From Novosphingobium sp. (GTDB lineage Bacteria > Pseudomonadota > Alphaproteobacteria > Sphingomonadales > Sphingomonadaceae), in the NCBI GenBank assembly GCA_024236235.1, contig JACKKV010000001.1:62001-126000 (forward strand): a stretch of DNA of 64,000 bases, given 5' to 3'. Both the position numbers and the translations under genes were made by a program. Positions 52,544 through 60,853 of the stretch are shown here, in pieces (within the stretch, counting starts at the first letter, position 1; each line of letters starts with the position of its first letter). A model generated the notes under the pieces. The model worked only from the letters and a program-made list of their open reading frames with translations, was not told where the DNA came from and did no database searches.

Positions 52544-54155
52544 CGGCGGCCTCCCCGTCTGAAGCCGGTTCATCCTCGAACCAGTGCGCGCGCGCGGCCA
52601 TGATGATTTCGTTGCCCTGTTCTTCCGACAGGCCGAATTCGCCCAGCACGCCGCCCTTGTCCTGTTCGCGCTGCGGGCGGCGCAGCGGCGGACCATCCTG
52701 ATTGCGGCGGCGCGGTTCGGACCGTTTCTTGGCAATGAGTTCGTCCGTGGCCAGATCGGCCAGATCGTCCAGCGTCTTTATCCCGGCCTTGCCCAGCACG
52801 ACCAGCATTTCCTCGCTCAGATGCGGAATGTCCGCCAGCGCATCCTCGACACCCAGCGCCCGGCGTTCCTCGCGATGAGCGGCTTCCTGCCGCTCCAGCG
52901 CTTCGGTGGCACGCGATTGCAGCTCTTCGGCCAGTTCCTCGTCAAAACCTTCGATTGAAGCGAGTTCTTCAACCGGAACGTAAGCAACTTCTTCCAGCTC
53001 GGCGAAGCCTTCGGCCACCAGCAGCTGCGACAGGGTTTCATCGACGTCCAGCTCTTCCTCAAACATCTTGGAGCGTTCGGCGAATTCGCGCTGGCGCTTC
53101 TCGCTCGATTCCGCCTCGGTCATGATGTCGATCGCGGCATTGGTCAGCGAAGAAGCGAGCCGCACGTTCTGACCGCGGCGACCGATGGCCAGCGACAGCT
53201 GATCGTCAGGGACCACCACTTCGATGCGGCTTTCTTCCTCGTCAATCACCACGCGGCTGACGGTCGCGGGCTGCAATGCATTGACGATGAAGGTCGCCGT
53301 ATCCTCGCTCCAGGGAATGATGTCGATCTTTTCGCCCTGCAGTTCCTGCACCACTGCCTGAACGCGGCTGCCCTTCATGCCGACACAGGCCCCGACCGGG
53401 TCGATCGATCCGTCGTGGCTGATGACGCCGATCTTGGCCCGGCTGCCCGGATCGCGCGCGGCGGCCTTGATTTCGATGATCCCGTCATAAATTTCGGGGA
53501 CTTCCTGCGCGAACAGCTTCTTCATGAATTCGGGGTGAGCGCGGGACAGGAAAATCTGCGGGCCGCGATTGTTGCGTTCCACTTTCAGGATCAGCGCCCG
53601 CACCCGCTCGCCCACGCGGGCCGCTTCGCGCGGAATCTGCTGGTCGCGGCGAATCACGCCTTCGGCCCGCCCGAGGTTGACGATGACATGGCCGAATTCG
53701 ACTGACTTGATCACGCCGGTGATGATTTCGCCCGCGCGATCCTTGAATTCTTCAAACTGGCGTTCGCGTTCCGCATCGCGAACCTTCTGGAAGATCACCT
53801 GCTTGGCGCTCTGCGCATCAATCCGGCCCAGATCGATGGCGGGCAGCGGGTCGACGATGAAATCGCCCAGCTTCGCGCCGGCCTGCAGCTTTTCGCCCTG
53901 CTTCAGGTCAACCTGCTTGAAGTAATCCTCGACCTCCTCGACCACTTCGACCACGCGCCACAGGCGCAGATCGCCGGTGCGCGGGTCCAGCTTGGCGCGA
54001 ATATCGTTTTCCGCGCCATAACGGGCGCGGGCCGCTTTCTGGATCGCTTCTTCCATCGCCTCGATGACGATCGCCTTGTCGATCATCTTCTCGGTGGCAA
54101 CCGCATTTGCAATCGCTAGCAGCTCTGCCTTGTTGGCGGAAATCGCACTGCCCAT
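52524..54155 (-). CDS. nusA: Transcription termination/antitermination factor NusA
   Basis: NusA binds RNA polymerase and nascent RNA, affecting pausing, termination and rRNA antitermination. The 543-residue protein has the N-terminal polymerase-binding domain, S1 (GEIITGVIKSVEFGHVIVNLG), two KH domains (RDPGSRAKIGVISHDGSIDPVGACVG; QLSLAIGRRGQNVRLAS) and a C-terminal helix-hairpin-helix-like repeat region ending in an acidic tail. It starts at 54155, five bases after rimP stops. Confidence 0.97.
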   Translation of the reverse strand: MGSAISANKAELLAIANAVATEKMIDKAIVIEAMEEAIQKAARARYGAENDIRAKLDPRTGDLRLWRVVEVVEEVEDYFKQVDLKQGEKLQAGAKLGDFIVDPLPAIDLGRIDAQSAKQVIFQKVRDAERERQFEEFKDRAGEIITGVIKSVEFGHVIVNLGRAEGVIRRDQQIPREAARVGERVRALILKVERNNRGPQIFLSRAHPEFMKKLFAQEVPEIYDGIIEIKAAARDPGSRAKIGVISHDGSIDPVGACVGMKGSRVQAVVQELQGEKIDIIPWSEDTATFIVNALQPATVSRVVIDEEESRIEVVVPDDQLSLAIGRRGQNVRLASSLTNAAIDIMTEAESSEKRQREFAERSKMFEEELDVDETLSQLLVAEGFAELEEVAYVPVEELASIEGFDEELAEELQSRATEALERQEAAHREERRALGVEDALADIPHLSEEMLVVLGKAGIKTLDDLADLATDELIAKKRSEPRRRNQDGPPLRRPQREQDKGGVLGEFGLSEEQGNEIIMAARAHWFEDEPASDGEAADADTSQ

Positions 54156-54160
54156 CAGTA

Positions 54161-54721
54161 TCAGCCTTCCTCTTCTTCGAGAATTTCATCAGCTCCGCTG
54201 GTGTCCAGCGGCATTGTAGCGTCAATCAACCGGTCAGTCAGAACCAGCTTTGCGGAATGAATCTGGCCAAACGGCAGAAAGTGATGCGTGCCGCTGCCGT
54301 CGATGATCGAGATGATCTCGCCCTTGGGGTCGACCGGACCCAGATCGCCGCGGAACCGCTTCTGCCCGTCAATCGCCTCGGCCACTTCCACCTTCGCTTC
54401 ATGCCCTGTCCAGGCAGCGAAATCCTTGAACCGCGTAAGCGGGCGGTCAATACCCGGGGAGCTGACCTCCAGCCGATACGCGCCTTCGATCAGCATTTCG
54501 CCCTGCTCTTCCAGCGCATCGATCCGGTCCGACACGCGGCGCGACAGTTCCGCGCATTGTTCGATCACCAGCTGGCCGGTGGCCGGATCTTCCGCCATGA
54601 TCTGGAGAGCGCGCTCCCCTTCCCCGGCTTCGGAACCGATGATCTTCACGCGCACGAGATCGAACCCCAGGGCTTGCGCCTCGGGTTCAACCACTTCGAC
54701 AATGCGCGCCAGATCGGCCAT
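54161..54721 (-). CDS. rimP: Ribosome maturation factor RimP
   Basis: RimP assists 30S maturation. The 186-residue protein has the family's GFDLVRVKIIGSE opening, the conserved YRLEVSSPGIDRPLTRFKDF motif and a C-terminal Sm-like domain. The ATG at 54721 (MADLARIVEVVEPEAQALG) is preferred over the open frame to 54823. It is the first gene of the minus-strand rimP-nusA-ylxR-infB-rbfA block. The 144 bases upstream presumably contain its promoter, but I could not identify one confidently. Confidence 0.95.
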   Translation of the reverse strand: MADLARIVEVVEPEAQALGFDLVRVKIIGSEAGEGERALQIMAEDPATGQLVIEQCAELSRRVSDRIDALEEQGEMLIEGAYRLEVSSPGIDRPLTRFKDFAAWTGHEAKVEVAEAIDGQKRFRGDLGPVDPKGEIISIIDGSGTHHFLPFGQIHSAKLVLTDRLIDATMPLDTSGADEILEEEEG

Positions 54722-54865
54722 GCGGTCTCCAGTATAACCCGGATCGTGGCAAAGCGGTTCGGGGCCGGCCCCAGGGGCGCCAGCAAACGACTTTATCACG
54801 ACGATGTCGGGATGGGGGAGCATTTAGCTAGAAGAGGCACCGAATGCAAGAGGCTATGGCCCCCT

Positions 54866-55705
54866 CTAATTCTTTTCCTCGATGTCTTCTATATATTCGA
54901 TATGCCCCCGCGACACCCCCCAAATTCGCTTGTTCGCAATCGTTCCGATCGCCATCGGCACTGGAATGTTGCGACTGACGAAAGCGTGAATTTCTGTAGG
55001 TTGCGGATCGAGCAAATGAGTCAAAAAGACCATCTCCGGCGCCTTCCCATCCTTCTCCCGCGTGTCAAGCGGGAAGCAAGTATTCATGAAACGCCGTTCC
55101 GAAATCTTCTTGCCGTCGGCATCGTAGTCGAAACGGTAATGACCTCCAGCTGGATAGATGCCCGCCACTTCCGTTGATGTCAGAATGTAGACTGACACAA
55201 CGCCCTCAGTATCAGGCGGCAGCACCAGTGAATTTGCTTGGGTGGGCGAACACAATCCATGGTTTGGTGTCGCCATCTCGGATATTGCCTTGCTACGCGC
55301 ATCAACCATACGGTCCGCCAATGGGGAAAGTTTTGAATCGGAATCAGGCTCTACGAACCCTCCGCTGATCTGCCCCGAGGCCGATCTGGCATATCGCGCG
55401 ATTGCAAACCTGCGATTGTCTCGCACGCCAAAGAAGGTAGTGGTCAGAGCCCCGGCATCTCCTGGCTCGACGATGTATCCTTGCGCTCCCTGCGCTTCGA
55501 TTTGCTCCCGGGTCGATCCTCGCTTGACGATATCTTCGTTGAATCTGTCCGTCGTATGCCAGGCGGCTTGATCGTACTCGTACATCATAGCGCCACGAGC
55601 CTCTGCAACGGCTGCTGCAGACAGTTCTGCCGATGTGGGCGCAGCGTTTCCGGACGCAGGTAACGCGAGCAGCCCGATGACCAAGATGCCTCGCTTCACC
55701 TTCAT
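54866..55705 (-). CDS. Hypothetical exported protein
   Basis: I do not recognise this 279-residue protein. It begins with a Sec-type signal peptide (MKVKRGILVIGLLALPASGNA, cleavage expected near Ala-Ala-Pro) and the rest is hydrophilic. Two later cysteines (GLCSPTQ and NTCFPLD) could form a disulfide in the periplasm. The start at 55705 follows GGAGG; an ATG at 55723 would add six residues. It reads visibly lower in G+C and with different codon choice from its neighbours. It stands between rimP and sufE with no operon partner, which suggests recent acquisition. Confidence 0.75.
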   Translation of the reverse strand: MKVKRGILVIGLLALPASGNAAPTSAELSAAAVAEARGAMMYEYDQAAWHTTDRFNEDIVKRGSTREQIEAQGAQGYIVEPGDAGALTTTFFGVRDNRRFAIARYARSASGQISGGFVEPDSDSKLSPLADRMVDARSKAISEMATPNHGLCSPTQANSLVLPPDTEGVVSVYILTSTEVAGIYPAGGHYRFDYDADGKKISERRFMNTCFPLDTREKDGKAPEMVFLTHLLDPQPTEIHAFVSRNIPVPMAIGTIANKRIWGVSRGHIEYIEDIEEKN

Positions 55706-55833
55706 CTTCCTCCCCTCTCTCATGACCGCGATTACAACACCTCACATCTGGAATCTCCCCAAGTGAAAATCGGCTTGCGGCATAAGTCAACCATTCGCTT
55801 TGCTGACAAGTGCTCAGCGGCTAATGCGCCCTC

Positions 55834-56241
55834 ATGCGAACCCTGGACGACATCCGCGAAGAATATGAATTCCTCGAAGGCGATGAACGCTATCGCCTGC
55901 TGATCGAGCTCGGCCGCGAGCTGGAGGAGATGCCTGATGCGCTGAAAACCGACGCCACGAAAGTGCGCGGCTGTTCGGCCAGCGTCTGGGTCTATCCCAC
56001 CCGGCGCGACAACGGGCGGCTGCATTTCCTGGCCGATTCCAACGCCGCCATCACCAAGGGCATTGTCGCGCTGGTCCTGTCTGCGGTGCAGGACCGCGCG
56101 GCAGCCGAGGTCGCGCAGACTGACATCGCCGCCGCGCTTGAACCCTTCGACCTCAGGAACCAGCTTTCATCCAACCGGACGCAGGGCGTGCCGAACATGA
56201 TCGCGCTGATCCGCGAAACGGCAGCGCGGCTGGCGAACTAA
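55834..56241 (+). CDS. sufE: SufE-family cysteine desulfuration protein
   Basis: SufE accepts sulfur from the cysteine desulfurase SufS for Fe-S cluster assembly. The 135-residue protein has the family opening IREEYEFLEGDERYRLLIELGRELEEMPD, the active cysteine in KVRGCSASVWVYP, and the C-terminal LSSNRTQGVPNMIALIRETAARL. No other suf genes are adjacent. It directly precedes leuC, whose product needs a [4Fe-4S] cluster, on the same strand with a 58-base gap. Confidence 0.95.
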   Translation: MRTLDDIREEYEFLEGDERYRLLIELGRELEEMPDALKTDATKVRGCSASVWVYPTRRDNGRLHFLADSNAAITKGIVALVLSAVQDRAAAEVAQTDIAAALEPFDLRNQLSSNRTQGVPNMIALIRETAARLAN

Positions 56242-56299
56242 GCTGCGGCGGCGTGGCGCAGATGCTTGCAATCCCCGCGCGGGTGATTAAGTCGCCCGC

Positions 56300-57733
56300 A
56301 TGAGCACACGCCCCCGCACCCTTTATGAAAAGATCTGGGATGCCCATGTCGTGGAACGCCGCGACGATGGCACCTGCCTGATCTATATCGACCGCCATCT
56401 GGTCCATGAAGTGACCAGCCCGCAGGCTTTTGAGGCATTGCGCCTGTCCGGTCGCAAGGTACGCAGGCCCGATCTGACGCTCGCCGTGCCTGATCACAAC
56501 CTGCCCACCACCGCGCGCCTTGATGGCAGCGGGGCGCGCATTCCGATTGCCGACCCGGAGAGCGCGCAGCAGCTGGCCGCGCTAGAACGCAACGCGCCCG
56601 AATTCGGTATCCGCTACATCACCGATACCGCGCTGGAACAGGGCATCGTGCATGTGGTGGGGCCGGAACAGGGCTTTTCCCTGCCCGGAGCGACCATTGT
56701 CTGCGGCGACAGCCACACCGCCTGCCATGGCGGAATCGGCGCGCTGGCCTTTGGCATCGGCACGTCCGAAGTCGAACATGTGCTGGCCACCCAGACGCTG
56801 CTGCTCAAGCAGTCGAAGACGATGGAAGTACGGGTCAACGGCGCATTGCCCGCCGGAGTCACGCCCAAGGATCTGATCCTGCACATTATCGGGGTGATCG
56901 GCACGGCGGGCGGCACCGGCCATGTCATCGAATTTCGCGGGCCGGTGTTCGAGGCGATGAGCATCGAAGGCCGGCTGACCGTGTGCAACATGGCCATCGA
57001 AGGCGGTGCGCGCGCCGGTCTCGTCGCGCCGGATGAAACCACTTTTGCTTACATCAAGGGGCGCACCTATGCCCCCACCGGCGACGCCTGGAATCGGGCG
57101 CTGGCGTGGTGGAAGACGCTGCAGACGGACGATGGCGCCACTTTCGACAAGAGCGTGGTGATCGACGCGGCCGATGTGCAACCGACGGTGACCTGGGGCA
57201 CCAGCCCCGAAGATGTCGCACCGATCGGCGGCACGGTGCCCGCGCCGGAAAGCTTTGCCGACCCTTCCAAGCAGGAAGCGGTGCGCAAGAGCCTTGATTA
57301 TATGGGCCTCGCCCCCGGGCAGAAGCTGTCCGAGGTCGAAGTGCAGAACATCTTCATCGGCAGTTGCACGAACAGCCGGATCGAGGATTTGCGCGCTGCG
57401 GCTGCGGTGCTGAAAGGCCGCAGGAAGGCCGACAATGTCAAATGGGCCATTGTCGTGCCGGGTTCGGGGCTGGTGAAAGCCCAGGCCGAAGCGGAAGGGC
57501 TGGACAGGATCTTTGTCGAAGCGGGTCTGGAATGGCGCGAACCGGGATGTTCGGCATGCCTGGGCATGAATCCTGACAAGGTGCCGCCGGGCGAACGCTG
57601 CGCATCGACCAGCAATCGCAATTTCGTGGGCCGCCAGGGACCGGGCGCGCGCACGCATCTCGTTTCGCCGGCCATGGCTGCCGCCGCAGCCGTAACCGGG
57701 CACCTCACCGATGTTCGCGAACTGGTGGACTGA
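56300..57733 (+). CDS. leuC: 3-isopropylmalate dehydratase large subunit
   Basis: LeuC and LeuD isomerise 2-isopropylmalate to 3-isopropylmalate in leucine synthesis. The 477-residue aconitase-fold subunit carries the cluster-ligating cysteines in IGSCTNSRIEDLRAAA and CSACLGMNPDKV. Active-site segments are VCGDSHTACHGGIGALAFGIGTSEVEHVLATQT and the C-terminal SNRNFVGRQGPGARTHLVSP. It is followed after two bases by a small membrane protein gene and then leuD. Confidence 0.97.
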   Translation: MSTRPRTLYEKIWDAHVVERRDDGTCLIYIDRHLVHEVTSPQAFEALRLSGRKVRRPDLTLAVPDHNLPTTARLDGSGARIPIADPESAQQLAALERNAPEFGIRYITDTALEQGIVHVVGPEQGFSLPGATIVCGDSHTACHGGIGALAFGIGTSEVEHVLATQTLLLKQSKTMEVRVNGALPAGVTPKDLILHIIGVIGTAGGTGHVIEFRGPVFEAMSIEGRLTVCNMAIEGGARAGLVAPDETTFAYIKGRTYAPTGDAWNRALAWWKTLQTDDGATFDKSVVIDAADVQPTVTWGTSPEDVAPIGGTVPAPESFADPSKQEAVRKSLDYMGLAPGQKLSEVEVQNIFIGSCTNSRIEDLRAAAAVLKGRRKADNVKWAIVVPGSGLVKAQAEAEGLDRIFVEAGLEWREPGCSACLGMNPDKVPPGERCASTSNRNFVGRQGPGARTHLVSPAMAAAAAVTGHLTDVRELVD

Positions 57734-57735
57734 AC

Positions 57736-57906
57736 ATGACCAAGAAGACAGACAAGAACCTCACCGGCAAGGCGGCCCTGGCCGGGGCCGCAATCGGTTC
57801 CGCTGCGGTTGCCGCCGCCCTGCTGTATGCCTCGCGCCGCAGGGACAAGGCGGCTGCAGAAAAGCTCGCGCCGCCTCACCCCGAAGACAGCCCGGAGACC
57901 GATTGA
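57736..57906 (+). CDS. Small single-span membrane protein between leuC and leuD
   Basis: A 56-residue open frame: a basic N-terminus (MTKKTDKNLTGKA), one alanine-rich hydrophobic helix (about residues 13-32, ending in LLYASRRR), then a charged/proline tail ending PEDSPETD. It starts two bases after the leuC stop, and its TGA overlaps the leuD ATG as TGATG, so all three are translationally linked. The codon pattern looks coding. I do not recognise a family; function is unknown. Confidence 0.75.
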   Translation: MTKKTDKNLTGKAALAGAAIGSAAVAAALLYASRRRDKAAAEKLAPPHPEDSPETD

Positions 57907-58508
57907 TGGATGCTGTAACGCAGGTGGAAGGCCGCGCGATTCCCTTTGGTCGCAAGAATATCGACACTGACGTCATCATCCCCGCGAAATGGTTGAAGAC
58001 AATCAGCCGCGAAGGATTGGGCAAGGGCGCGTTCGAGACGATTCGCGTGGAACCTGACAATATTTTCGACAGCGACGAATTTGCCGGTTCCCCGATCCTC
58101 ATCGCGGGTGACAATTTCGGTTGCGGGTCCAGCCGCGAACATGCCGCCTGGGCGATGCTGGATCTGGGCATCAGGGCGGTGATCGCCCCCTCCTTTTCCG
58201 ATATTTTTTCCGGCAACGCCTTCAAGAACGGCATTCTCACCGTCGTACTTCCGCAGGAACAGGTGGATCGACTGCTGGAAGTGGCGCAGAGCCAGCCGAT
58301 CACCATCGATCTGGAAAGCCAGAGTGTGACCACCCCGTTCCAGGATCGCTTCACTTTCGAAATCGATCCGTTCCGCAAGCATTGCCTGCTGGAAGGGCTG
58401 GACGAAGTCGGCCTGACACTGGCCCGCGACGGCGCCATTACAGCGTTCGAAGCGAGCCAGGCGCAGCAGATGCCATGGTTCGCCAAGGGCACAGGCGCCG
58501 CCGCGTGA
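57906..58508 (+). CDS. leuD: 3-isopropylmalate dehydratase small subunit
   Basis: The swivelling-domain partner of LeuC. The 200-residue protein has GRAIPFGRKNIDTDVIIPAKWLK at the start, the conserved GDNFGCGSSREHAAWAM, and SDIFSGNAFKNGILTVVL. The ATG at 57906 overlaps the small membrane protein's stop, and its own stop overlaps the following gene's GTG. The full leucine pathway (leuA, leuB) is not in this window. Confidence 0.97.
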   Translation: MDAVTQVEGRAIPFGRKNIDTDVIIPAKWLKTISREGLGKGAFETIRVEPDNIFDSDEFAGSPILIAGDNFGCGSSREHAAWAMLDLGIRAVIAPSFSDIFSGNAFKNGILTVVLPQEQVDRLLEVAQSQPITIDLESQSVTTPFQDRFTFEIDPFRKHCLLEGLDEVGLTLARDGAITAFEASQAQQMPWFAKGTGAAA

Positions 58509-59506
58509 GGGCGCTGCTTTCACTTGAAACGGGCGGACCAGAAACACTGCAACTGGTTGACACGCCCGATCCGGTGCCGGGCCCCGGCGAAGTACGGATC
58601 AAGGTGGCAGGCTGCGCGATCAATTATCCAGACCAGCTCATCATTCGCGATCTCTACCAGTTCAAACCATCCCGGCCGTTCGCACCGGGGGGCGAGGTAT
58701 CAGGCACGATCGAGACACTGGGTGAAGGGGTCGAAGGCTGGAAAGTGGGCGATCGGGTGGCCGCCATCACCATATTCGGCGGGCTTCAGGAAAAACTGTG
58801 CGTGGCCGCCGAACGGCTTTTGCCTGTTCCCGAAGGTATCGATCTGGCGCAGGCCGCAGCCATGCCGATCAGCCATATGACGGCGCTCTACGCGCTGCGC
58901 GACAGGGGCGAAACCCGGCCCGGCGATACGGTGCTGGTACTCGGCGCTGCGGGCGGTGTCGGGCTTGCCGCCGTTGAACTGGCCAAGCTTCTGGGCGCGC
59001 GCGTGATCGCCGCTGTGTCGAGTGAGGACAAGGCCACTGCCGCGCGTGCTGCGGGGGCGGACGATTGCATGATCTATCCGCACGGCCCGTTCGACAAGGA
59101 CGGTGCGAAGGCGCTGGCCAGGCGGTTCAAGGATGCCTGCGGCCCCAGCGGTGCGCAAGTCATCGTCGACAATGTCGGCGGCGAATATGCTGAAGCCGCG
59201 CTGCGCGCGATTGGCTGGGAAGGCCGGTTCCTGGTGGTCGGCTTTCCGGCGGGTATTCCCGCCATCCCGCTCAATCTCACCCTCCTGAAAAGCTGCGACA
59301 TCCGTGGTGTCTTTCTGGGCGCCTGCGTCGATCGGGAACCGGCAAAGGGCGCAGCCCTCGCCGCCGAACTGTTTGCCTGGTGGGCCGCAGGCCGGATCAG
59401 CCCGCAGATCAGCGCGACTTACCCGCTGGAGCAGGCAGGCGATGCCATTGCGGCGCTTTCCACCCGCGCGGTCATCGGCAAGCTACTCGTTACAATGCAC
59501 GGTTGA
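58505..59506 (+). CDS. NADPH:quinone oxidoreductase family protein (MDR superfamily)
   Basis: A 333-residue zinc-independent medium-chain dehydrogenase/reductase. It starts with GTG at 58505 inside the leuD stop (GTGA). The N-terminal catalytic domain includes VAGCAINYPDQLIIRDLYQ and FAPGGEVSGTIETLGEGVEGWKVGDRV. The Rossmann domain has VLVLGAAGGVGLAAVELAKLLGARVIA. The structural-zinc cysteines of alcohol dehydrogenases are absent. Relatives reduce quinones or activated alkenes; the substrate here is unknown. Coupling to leuD is probably organisational, not metabolic. Confidence 0.9.
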   Translation: MRALLSLETGGPETLQLVDTPDPVPGPGEVRIKVAGCAINYPDQLIIRDLYQFKPSRPFAPGGEVSGTIETLGEGVEGWKVGDRVAAITIFGGLQEKLCVAAERLLPVPEGIDLAQAAAMPISHMTALYALRDRGETRPGDTVLVLGAAGGVGLAAVELAKLLGARVIAAVSSEDKATAARAAGADDCMIYPHGPFDKDGAKALARRFKDACGPSGAQVIVDNVGGEYAEAALRAIGWEGRFLVVGFPAGIPAIPLNLTLLKSCDIRGVFLGACVDREPAKGAALAAELFAWWAAGRISPQISATYPLEQAGDAIAALSTRAVIGKLLVTMHG

Positions 59507-59558
59507 AGCGGCGCGCCGCGCCGACTAATCCCGAAGCGACTCAGTGAAAGGCATTCTC

Positions 59559-59882
59559 ATGACCGATTTCAAGGACCGCGAACGCGCCGAAGAGGCAAAA
59601 TTTGCGCATGACGAAGAAATGATGTTCCGCATCACCGCCCGGCGCAACCGGCTGGTCGGCCAGTGGGCGGCAGAGCGGATGAACCTGACTGACGCCGAAT
59701 CCGAAGCCTATGCCAAATCGGTGGTTCAGGCCGATTTCGAAGAAGCGGGCGATGAAGACGTGATCCGCAAGCTGCTGGGTGATCTGGTCAGCGCAGGCGT
59801 GGAGATTGACGAAGCCGGCGTGCGGACCGCGCTTGACGAAAAGATGGTCGAAGCGCGCCGCCAGTTGATGGGCGAAGCCTGA
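59559..59882 (+). CDS. DUF1476 protein, F1Fo-ATPase inhibitor zeta-subunit family
   Basis: The DUF1476 family includes the alphaproteobacterial zeta subunit that inhibits F1-ATPase. The 107-residue, mostly helical product matches it with MTDFKDRERAEEAKFAHDEEMMFRITARRNRLVGQWAAERM and a C-terminal EDVIRKLLGDLVSAGVEIDEAGVRTALDEKMVEARRQL. The start at 59559 matches family N-termini. It precedes bolA and grxD on the plus strand, a linkage that may relate to Fe-S homeostasis. Confidence 0.9.
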   Translation: MTDFKDRERAEEAKFAHDEEMMFRITARRNRLVGQWAAERMNLTDAESEAYAKSVVQADFEEAGDEDVIRKLLGDLVSAGVEIDEAGVRTALDEKMVEARRQLMGEA

Positions 59883-59902
59883 GGCTTCGAAAGGCTGACA
59901 AG

Positions 59903-60136
59903 ATGCCCATGCCATCCGGTGAAATCGAACAGCTGATCCGCGCCGCATTGCCCGATGCGGTGGTCACCATCACTGATCTTGCCGGTGACGGCGATCACTA
60001 TGCGGCGCACGTCGTTTCCGGAGCGTTCGCTGGGAAAAGCCGGATTCAGCAGCACAAGCTGGTCTATCAGGCGCTGGGCACGCGCATGGGCGGCGAACTC
60101 CACGCCTTGCAACTGACCACCGCCATCCCCAACTGA
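59903..60136 (+). CDS. BolA-family protein
   Basis: BolA-like proteins partner CGFS glutaredoxins in sensing or delivering iron-sulfur clusters. The 77-residue product has the family core PDAVVTITDLAGDGDHYAAHVVSGAFAGKSRIQQHKLVYQAL with the conserved histidine near the loop and a C-terminal MGGELHALQLTT. It is the short BolA2/YrbA-like form. The next gene, grxD, encodes exactly the expected partner, 32 bases away. Confidence 0.94.
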   Translation: MPMPSGEIEQLIRAALPDAVVTITDLAGDGDHYAAHVVSGAFAGKSRIQQHKLVYQALGTRMGGELHALQLTTAIPN

Positions 60137-60168
60137 CGTTTCAGAAACGTTCGAAAGGCAGCAGTTTC

Positions 60169-60498
60169 ATGTCCGATATCAATGCGCGCATCGCCGGAAT
60201 TGTCAGCGAAAATGACATTGTGTTGTTCATGAAGGGCACGCCGCTGTTCCCGCAATGTGGATTTTCAAGCCGCGCGATTGCCATCCTCGACCATCTGGGG
60301 GTCGGCTATGAAAGCGTGGATGTGCTGCAGGACATGGAAGTGCGCCAGGGCATCAAGTCCTTTTCGGAATGGCCAACGATCCCCCAGCTTTATGTGAAGG
60401 GCGAATTCGTGGGCGGCAGCGACATCATGATGGAAATGTTCGAAGCAGGCGAATTGCAGCAGCTCATGCGCGATCACAGCCTGCTGCCCGAAGCCTGA
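60169..60498 (+). CDS. grxD: Monothiol glutaredoxin (Grx4 family)
   Basis: A 109-residue CGFS-type glutaredoxin that binds a [2Fe-2S] cluster with BolA and donates clusters. The active site is FMKGTPLFPQCGFSSRA with Cys30. WPTIPQLYVKGEFVGGSDIMMEMFEAGEL supplies the glutathione-binding TIPQ and GG-SD motifs. The last codons and stop lie in a tandem 14-base duplication (60487-60514). Confidence 0.96.
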   Translation: MSDINARIAGIVSENDIVLFMKGTPLFPQCGFSSRAIAILDHLGVGYESVDVLQDMEVRQGIKSFSEWPTIPQLYVKGEFVGGSDIMMEMFEAGELQQLMRDHSLLPEA

Positions 60499-60514
60499 CC
60501 CCCGAAGCCTGACC
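60487..60514 (+). repeat. Perfect tandem 14-bp duplication across the grxD stop
   Basis: CCCGAAGCCTGACC at 60487-60500 is immediately repeated at 60501-60514. The first copy encodes PEA and the stop TGA; the second places a second in-sequence TGA downstream. It looks like a recent slippage duplication that did not alter the protein. Confidence 0.85.
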
Positions 60515-60584
60515 TTAGCAGCCGACCTTCGTACGAGCCGGGTCGCAGGCCCGCCACACATCCGTATTTTCAGGAAACCCTATG

Positions 60585-60638
60585 CTTCGGGGAGGCGGGA
60601 CCTTGGAGACCAGGGGGGTGGTCCCGCCTCTAACGAAG
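60585..60638. repeat. Long interrupted inverted repeat in the grxD-NUDIX gap
   Basis: GAGGCGGGACC at 60592-60602 pairs perfectly with GGTCCCGCCTC at 60620-60630 (11 bp, 17-base loop). The helix is extended by CTTCG (60585-60589) with CGAAG (60634-60638) across a small internal loop. There is no T-tract. It is the main feature of the 355-base gap 60499-60853, in which I see no gene. It could be a transcript-end hairpin, a small RNA, or a chromosomal repeat element. Confidence 0.65.
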
Positions 60639-60853
60639 ACTTGAAGTACCGGAAACAATGCATGGCCCGTGCCAGTTTCGCACAATCCGGCTTTTCTGCA
60701 CCGCACGATGGTAAGCACCGGGTTAACGCCGCCTGAAGCTGTAATTTTTTCCGACATCGCCGGGCGTTCAGCAGGCAATTATTCGCCGCACGGAAGCAAC
60801 CTGCCGCGCTAATTCTGCTTGGCATCAGCCCCAGCCCGCTCCAAGATTGAGAC

